From: Pestalotiopsis fici W106-1
Lineage: Eukaryota; Ascomycota; Sordariomycetes; Amphisphaeriales; Sporocadaceae
Direction of reading: 5' to 3'
Assembly: GCF_000516985.1 (NCBI RefSeq)
Contig: NW_006917092.1
Location: forward strand, 2,744,619-2,808,618
DNA: 64,000 nucleotides
In this document: in pieces, positions 58,996 to 64,000 of the stretch
Position numbering within the stretch: the stretch's first letter is position 1
Layout: each line of letters starts with the position of its first letter
The notes under the pieces: generated by a model
Told to the model about the DNA's origin: nothing
Seen by the model: the letters and a program-made list of their open reading frames with translations, nothing else
Database searches by the model: none
Translations under genes and position numbers: made by a program

Positions 58996-59079
58996 CTATA
59001 ACCGCCCACAAACAAAACAACCCCTTTCAGATCTGTCAACACACGCCAGGCTCCCAAGCCTGAGACTTCAATATCTCCA

Positions 59080-60353
59080 ATGCCTCCCCGGCAAGGGCGA
59101 TTCCAGCCTGCGTTTGTCTCCCCTCATCCCCCCTCCAATTCCAAACCCCCGTGCCGAAGCAGGCTTCTGAGCGTTACTGGACCGCTGACCATGCGAGTAG
59201 CCGCGAATACCATGTCGTTGTTCTAGGTGCAGGTACGTATGTATTCTTTGCCTTGTTAAGCAGGCATTGGCGCCTCCAAGTCGTCAAGACTTGCTTCATG
59301 CTCGGGCCTTTGTTTTCAAGTGCATATTTACTGACATGGTGACTTTCAACACAGGTGGTGTCGGCAAGAGCTGCTTGACTGGTGAGTTTGTGCAACCACA
59401 GTGATCCTGGAAACATACAGCGACCAAAAGACAAGGATTAAAACGGCTGACATCTCATGTTTTCTTCTCATCACAGCTCAATTTGTCCACAATGAATGGA
59501 TAGAGAGTTACGATCCGACTATTGAAGACTCGTATCGCACTCAGGTTTCGGTCGATGTAAGTAGTAAACTGCCATCTCCCCAATCAACATGGTCATGTAG
59601 CTTACTGAGAACATCACAACAGGGCCGACAAGTTGTACTCGAGATGTGAGACTAGAGAACCATCCCGCAATACTATGTCATACCAATACTGACTGGTTGG
59701 ACCGATAGCCTTGACACAGCAGGTACCGAGCAATTTGGTGCGTCCACATGGTCACTCCCGTTCTCATGATGCCAAGTTCTGTCATACTGACATGCTCCAT
59801 AGTTGCCATGAGAGACTTGTACATGAAGACAGGACAGGGATTCCTATTGGTCTTCAGTATATCCTCAGCATCGTCCTTGTCCGAGCTCGCCGGTCTTCGC
59901 GACGAGATCATTCGTATCAAAGACGACGACAATGTCCCCATAGTGATCTGCGGCAACAAAGCGGACCTTGAGGACCAAAGGACCGTCCCACGCACTAAGG
60001 GTTTCTCATTATCACAAAGATGGGGTGCACCCTATTATGAGTCTAGTGCAAGGACTCGAAGTAAGCGCGCTACTCTATTCCCATAGACCCCATGTCATGA
60101 TGACAATTTCGCAGCCAATATTTTTTTTTCTCCCTTACCTGATCTTTGTGGGGCTAATTCAGAAACAGCAAATGTCGATGAAGTGTTTGTAGATCTCTGC
60201 CGGCAGATGCTGCGAAGGGACGATGCCGGCGAGAGCCAACAACAGGACGAGCCAGAATTCGATCCCTACTCATTATCGTACTACAAGAAGCGAAGAAAAC
60301 AAAGGCGGGAGCGCGAGAAGGATCCGCACCGACCAAAATGTGTCATTCTCTGA
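59080..60353 (+). CDS. RSR1: Ras-family GTPase Rsr1/Bud1
   Basis: Eight exons: 59080-59111, 59201-59232, 59355-59381, 59477-59556, 59623-59645, 59709-59737, 59803-60060, 60169-60353; 221 residues starting MPPRQGRFQPAREYHVVVLG. The first intron (donor GTTTGT, branch CTGAC) is supported by frame and by the N-terminus. All Ras motifs are there: P-loop GAGGVGKS, effector YDPTIEDSYR, DTAGTEQF, NKADLED, ESSA. The C-terminus is polybasic (YYKKRRKQRREREK) and ends in the CaaX box CVIL, whose Leu predicts geranylgeranylation and plasma-membrane anchoring. Rsr1/Bud1 (Rap1/Krev-type) guides polarity through Cdc24/Cdc42, hyphal tip and branch placement. Five exons are 32 bp or less. Intron 7 has two in-frame acceptors 6 bp apart (60162 or 60168). 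Confidence 0.93.
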
Positions 60354-61515
60354 TACATGCACAAACGCATGAAGAACTTGGAGACTTTTGTGTCTTTTAT
60401 TCAATCCGCAGTCGACCGCCTTTTTTCTTCTTTGTATCATTTGAGGAGCACCCAAAATCGTCCCAGGCGGCGAGTCTCTCGGCGAGTGCTACTAGTGGTC
60501 AATGGCTGCAACTGGGGATCGTCGATCAACACAGATCCCCTCGTTCTGGCAATGGGACCCATCATTTCTGCCACCGCATCCCCGCAATGCACATGTGATA
60601 AAAATGTGCCCATTCCTGCATTGGTCTGCTGGATACACATGGATCCCAATGGGGTTGCTCATGGACACGAGAACGCGGAAGGATTCCACCACGCATTCCA
60701 ACCTTGAGGATTTTCTTATGTCAAGCGGAGAGAATCGGCTTTCATTCTCATGATGATTAAGGTGGAGAATAAAATGATAACAACATCTCTTCCCAAATGA
60801 TGGAGTCGCTTCCGAAAGAGATCATTGCGCAGGCAAGACCAGAGATGTTTTCAGTGTGCTTAAAACACAACCGGCATACAATGCATAGATGCAGCCTCAA
60901 AAATACAGATATATACCCCTTATTTCTAAGCAGAAATAACAGTTCTAGAACAATACAGGTTGTACAAAAGAAAATCGCACATGTACTCTGACTCGAAGCA
61001 ATCTTTTTTGTGATGGTACGACTATCATTTTCATAATTCTGTATGAGATGGGCGTAGTCCTGTTCTCACATGCCAGACTCATCCACTTTAAGATACCAAG
61101 ACGTGCTCTATTTCTGTAAGAGGCAAAAACCAGAAAGGGAAGAAAAAAGTATTCTTATCAAATCACTCATTTAATTATGGCATGTTGTTTGACATATCTT
61201 GTTTGTAGACCTTTTTTTTTTTTTTTTTTTTGGTCTCTTGCTGATCGTTGCTTATTTATGGTTACACTTGACCTGGAATTCGTGTCCCTCGCCTCGCCAT
61301 TGCTGGGGGCTTTTTGGCGGTCCATTGGAGGCCCCAATATCGTCTCAAAGCTCATGTTGCTTTCTTCTCTTGTTTTCTTTTCACAGAAAAAGTCCCACAC
61401 ACACTCATTCTTTCTCGACTACTTTCTTATTCTTTGGGGGGATTCCTGGTGGGAACTGGCTTGTGTGTTTTCTCGTCGTCGTCGTCGTCGTCGTCGTCTT
61501 TCTCCTCCTCCTCCT
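60354..61515. other. Intergenic region between convergent RSR1 and tail-anchored protein genes
   Basis: Shared 3' flanks. It has a T-run at 61212-61231 and a CGT repeat at 61474-61498 followed by CTC repeats that lead into the 3' end of the next gene. No gene recognised. Confidence 0.55.
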
Positions 61516-62949
61516 TCAACTGTGCCCACCCTGCGCAACCGTCAGAGCGACGATAATGCCAACGATACCCCCGAGCGCCAACAAGCCGAGACCGAGGGCG
61601 AGGAGAATGGTGCGCGCAGAGGAGGAGCTAGAACTGCCGTCGCGGCTCCGCACGCCCCACCGGCCGCCCTTTTCCTCGTCCCCCTGTCCGTACCCCTGCC
61701 GGCGGTCATAGTCGCGCTTGAGCTGGAGGAGCCGGTCGCGCTGCGCGCCCGTGAGCGGGCGGCTGGCCGTGGACCCGAACCGGCCAATGGTGCCCTGCAT
61801 GGGCTGCTTCTCGTCGTCCGTGTCGATGAACGTCAGCGAAGGGGACCGCAGCGCCGTGTTGGAGAGATGGGCCAGGGTGTGTACCGTCAGCGGGCTCAGG
61901 GCCGGGTTCGAGACGGGGCTGTGTTGCGAGATGGGGGACAAGAGGGACGACTGCGAGGTTGCCGTGGGCGGCGGGTGCGAGATGGGTGATAATGTCGAAT
62001 CGGCTGCTCCCCCCGCGCCGCCGACCCTCGTTGTCGTTGTCGTCCCTGGTAGGTCCAAGGGCAACGGTTTGCCGTTGCGCGACAGGCCCGTCAATGTCGT
62101 CGGCTGCTGTGTTGGCTGAGGCGGAAGTGGTGGCTGTGGCGCCGGCGGCTGAAACGATGTCACCATGGGCGCCAGCGGCGAAAAGTAGTCATTGGTCACG
62201 GGCGACAACGTCGGGTGGTACTCCTTGGGCGGCGGGGTCGGTCCCGGCGTCGTGCCCAGCGTCCCCGTCGTCGACAGCGCTGATTGCCGGGCCGACGAGA
62301 AGAGCGGCCGAATGTGCGCGTCCTTGCCGTTGACGGACGGTGGGTGGGGGAGCAGTGATGGCGATGACAGCCATGTCGTCGATTCTCTACTGCCGTCGTC
62401 TTCTACCCTGGGAGGTGGTCGTGTTAATGAAAGTCCTAATCCCGGCGATGACGAGTCCCATATCATTGAGGATGTGCTGTTTACGCGGAGACCGTCGACT
62501 GGTGGCGATTTTGCGGCAACGGCCGGCGAGTGGGAAGAAGGAGTGCCCCCGGCCGCAGAGGGTGACGCAAACGAGGCGGTCTGAGACCTCCGGAAGACAA
62601 AGCTGGGATGGCTGTGGCCCGGCGGCGGGGGGAACTCGGCAGGCGTGACGAAGGCACTGCTATTGCGAGCCGAGTTGGGCGATAGAAGCGGAGAGGCGCC
62701 CGGGGACAGCAAGGGGGACGGAGACGAGTTATTGTTGGTAAAGTTGCCCGTGCTCAGCGTCGCAGGCGAGTGGTGATAGTAGTAGGAAAGGTGTGACGTC
62801 GAAGTTGCACCCGACAGGGCCACCGATGCACGGATGGGCACCGCCTTGGCCGTGAAGTAGCAGTCGTCGGGTTCCTGGGAAATGGTAGAGGCGGGTGACA
62901 CCGCTGCCGCCAGATTAGGCGGCGGGAGGACTCCCGACTCAGGCCTCAT
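61516..62949 (-). CDS. Pro/Ser-rich tail-anchored membrane protein, hypothetical
   Basis: A single exon of 477 codons, ATG 62949 (MRPESGVLPPPN). About 440 residues are Pro/Ser/Thr-rich and likely disordered, with many SP and SPxxSP-type sites that proline-directed kinases could use. A short basic stretch RDRLLQLKRDYDRRQGY precedes the only transmembrane segment, about residues 447-471 (TILLALGLGLLALGGIVGII), leaving just a few residues after it. That is the layout of a tail-anchored protein with the N-terminus in the cytosol. I do not recognise the family. A TA dinucleotide run lies only 19-35 bases upstream of the ATG, so the true transcript start must be close or the gene may start further upstream. 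Confidence 0.7.
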   Translation of the reverse strand: MRPESGVLPPPNLAAAVSPASTISQEPDDCYFTAKAVPIRASVALSGATSTSHLSYYYHHSPATLSTGNFTNNNSSPSPLLSPGASPLLSPNSARNSSAFVTPAEFPPPPGHSHPSFVFRRSQTASFASPSAAGGTPSSHSPAVAAKSPPVDGLRVNSTSSMIWDSSSPGLGLSLTRPPPRVEDDGSRESTTWLSSPSLLPHPPSVNGKDAHIRPLFSSARQSALSTTGTLGTTPGPTPPPKEYHPTLSPVTNDYFSPLAPMVTSFQPPAPQPPLPPQPTQQPTTLTGLSRNGKPLPLDLPGTTTTTRVGGAGGAADSTLSPISHPPPTATSQSSLLSPISQHSPVSNPALSPLTVHTLAHLSNTALRSPSLTFIDTDDEKQPMQGTIGRFGSTASRPLTGAQRDRLLQLKRDYDRRQGYGQGDEEKGGRWGVRSRDGSSSSSSARTILLALGLGLLALGGIVGIIVALTVAQGGHS

Positions 62950-64000
62950 GGTTTCTGTTGTCTTTGAATCTTATATATATATATAACCTGCCCTAAATTG
63001 GGTGTCTGTTTGTAATGTGAAAGAATGTAGGTATCTAGACGAGCCTGTCAGTCTGCATTGTCCTTTGTTTTGTAGCATGGGAATAGTGCGTAGGTTGTTG
63101 TGCCCATACCTTCAAGTATATGAATGGGAAAAGAACGCTGTTCGATATATCTCAGTGGTGGTAGTACAATACAGTATACAAATGCTCGGGATGACGAATT
63201 GCGTTGTCTCGGCCGTAGTATAGTAGTGGAAATAACTGGAATGTAATGTCTCGAGTATAGGAGGCTCAAAAGAAGGAATGTTTATACATGCGTCAATGGC
63301 GCGGCAAAGAGAAAAGAAAGTATGGTATCGGTAGCCGGCAAGTCAAGCGAAGAAAGGATAAAAAGGAATGTGGTTGATTGAGAGATGAGGGAATGTTGCA
63401 ATAATGAGTGAGTATAGCGAGCCGCGTTTGGAGGTGTTGGTGGTCTGTGTATCAACGGGTATACATGCTCGCTCTGGGTTTATTTTCTTCTCCTCTATGG
63501 CTCCTCTCTCTCTTTCTTTGGTTCGAAGCGCAGTGCCGAGCCACGAGACCTTTTTGCCCAAACCTGAATCGATTCGAGACACAAAGTTTCGAAAGAAACA
63601 AGAACAAGTCGTGTGGGAGAAGAAGGAGGAGGAGGAGGATGGATGGATTTACATTAGAGGACTCCACGAAACAAAAACCGACATGCCAAACTCGCCGAGG
63701 AGGAGACTTGATGAGATGGGAATTGGGAATAAAACTGGAGAGATCACAATTGTCGGCTAGCTAGTCCGAATCCCCATTATTCCCACCGTGACTACAGACA
63801 GTCTGAATTGCCATTGGTTCTTGCTAAAATACCTATCGAGAAAATGATCAGTTACAAAAGTCCCCATCCCATTTTCGACGAGGCGCACGAATGGTGAATT
63901 TGGTTGGGCCCTGGGGGTGGGAAAAGAACGAGGATCCCGACTAGGAAAGGGAATAAGTGGGAAAACAATGACGTCTGACTCTCTCCTCTGTTTGTATCTG
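62950..64000. other. Upstream region of the tail-anchored protein gene
   Basis: Contains TTATATATATATATAA at about 62968-62984, 19-35 bases from the ATG, then unremarkable sequence. Frames near 63404-63764 are in purine-rich sequence, lack motifs and are not called. Confidence 0.5.

Larger units (their letters stand above)
47148..59079. other. 11.9 kb gene desert between the Whi3-like gene and RSR1
   Basis: No intact gene found. Contents: 7-bp hairpin plus T-run at 47214-47235; TTG repeat 47461-47475; homopolymer A or T runs at 50433-50448, 52042-52060 and about 57039-57050; an interlocked inverted repeat at 54064-54105; CAACTGC tandem units near 55078-55105; GTAGGTA and CCTAC repeats at 57230-57310 and 57515-57585; (CTA/CCA)-type triplets at about 57959-57988; and a GT/GA microsatellite at 58931-58995 in the RSR1 leader. 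Open frames lack ATG starts or motifs. Confidence 0.55.

Overview
The window looks like a chromosome segment of a filamentous ascomycete (Pezizomycotina, most likely Sordariomycetes/Hypocreales). The evidence is short GT-AG introns of about 50-120 bp with CTAAC/CTGAC-type branch sites, a Zn(II)2Cys6 regulator, a fungal GH105 enzyme, Rsr1/Bud1 and Whi3 homologues, and long pyrimidine-rich leaders. I recognise no virus, plasmid, CRISPR array or intact transposon. The lineage call is inference; species cannot be read from the sequence alone.

Region 1 (1-24,800) is gene-dense. In order: 3' part of a FAS1-domain secreted protein (+), GH105 unsaturated rhamnogalacturonyl hydrolase (+), F-box protein (-), exosome cap subunit Rrp40 (-) head-to-head with ribosome-associated Hsp70 Ssz1 (+), an NT-C2 domain protein (-), RNase P/MRP subunit Pop1 (+), a secreted aldonolactone-oxidase-like flavoenzyme (-), and a seven-exon AlkB-type dioxygenase with two cysteine clusters (-). 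Rrp40, Ssz1 and Pop1 all serve RNA processing or translation.

Region 2 (24,800-35,200): a 4.2 kb stretch without genes but with clustered inverted repeats, then a Zn2Cys6 transcription factor (+), a Golgi-type PC-esterase/SGNH membrane protein (-) and a peroxisomal acyl-CoA dehydrogenase ending in SKL (-). These three could form a small co-regulated unit, but nothing in the sequence proves that.

Region 3 (35,200-59,000) is a gene desert holding a single clear gene, the Whi3-like RNA-binding protein at 45,414-47,147. The flanks (10.2 kb and 11.9 kb) carry homopolymer runs, dispersed TACCTAC-type repeats, palindromes and one decayed-looking coding fragment. Region 4 (59,000-64,000) has the eight-exon Rsr1/Bud1 GTPase (+) and a proline/serine-rich tail-anchored protein (-), tail to tail.

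All exon structures were built by hand from splice motifs and frame, with no transcript or database support. The most interesting items are the cysteine-cluster/AlkB protein, a GC-AG intron that splits the zinc-cluster codons of the transcription factor, a 13-nt first coding exon in the NT-C2 gene, two genes whose start codon overlaps an upstream ORF stop as ATGA, and several perfect palindromes. I did not find a clearly novel multi-gene system.
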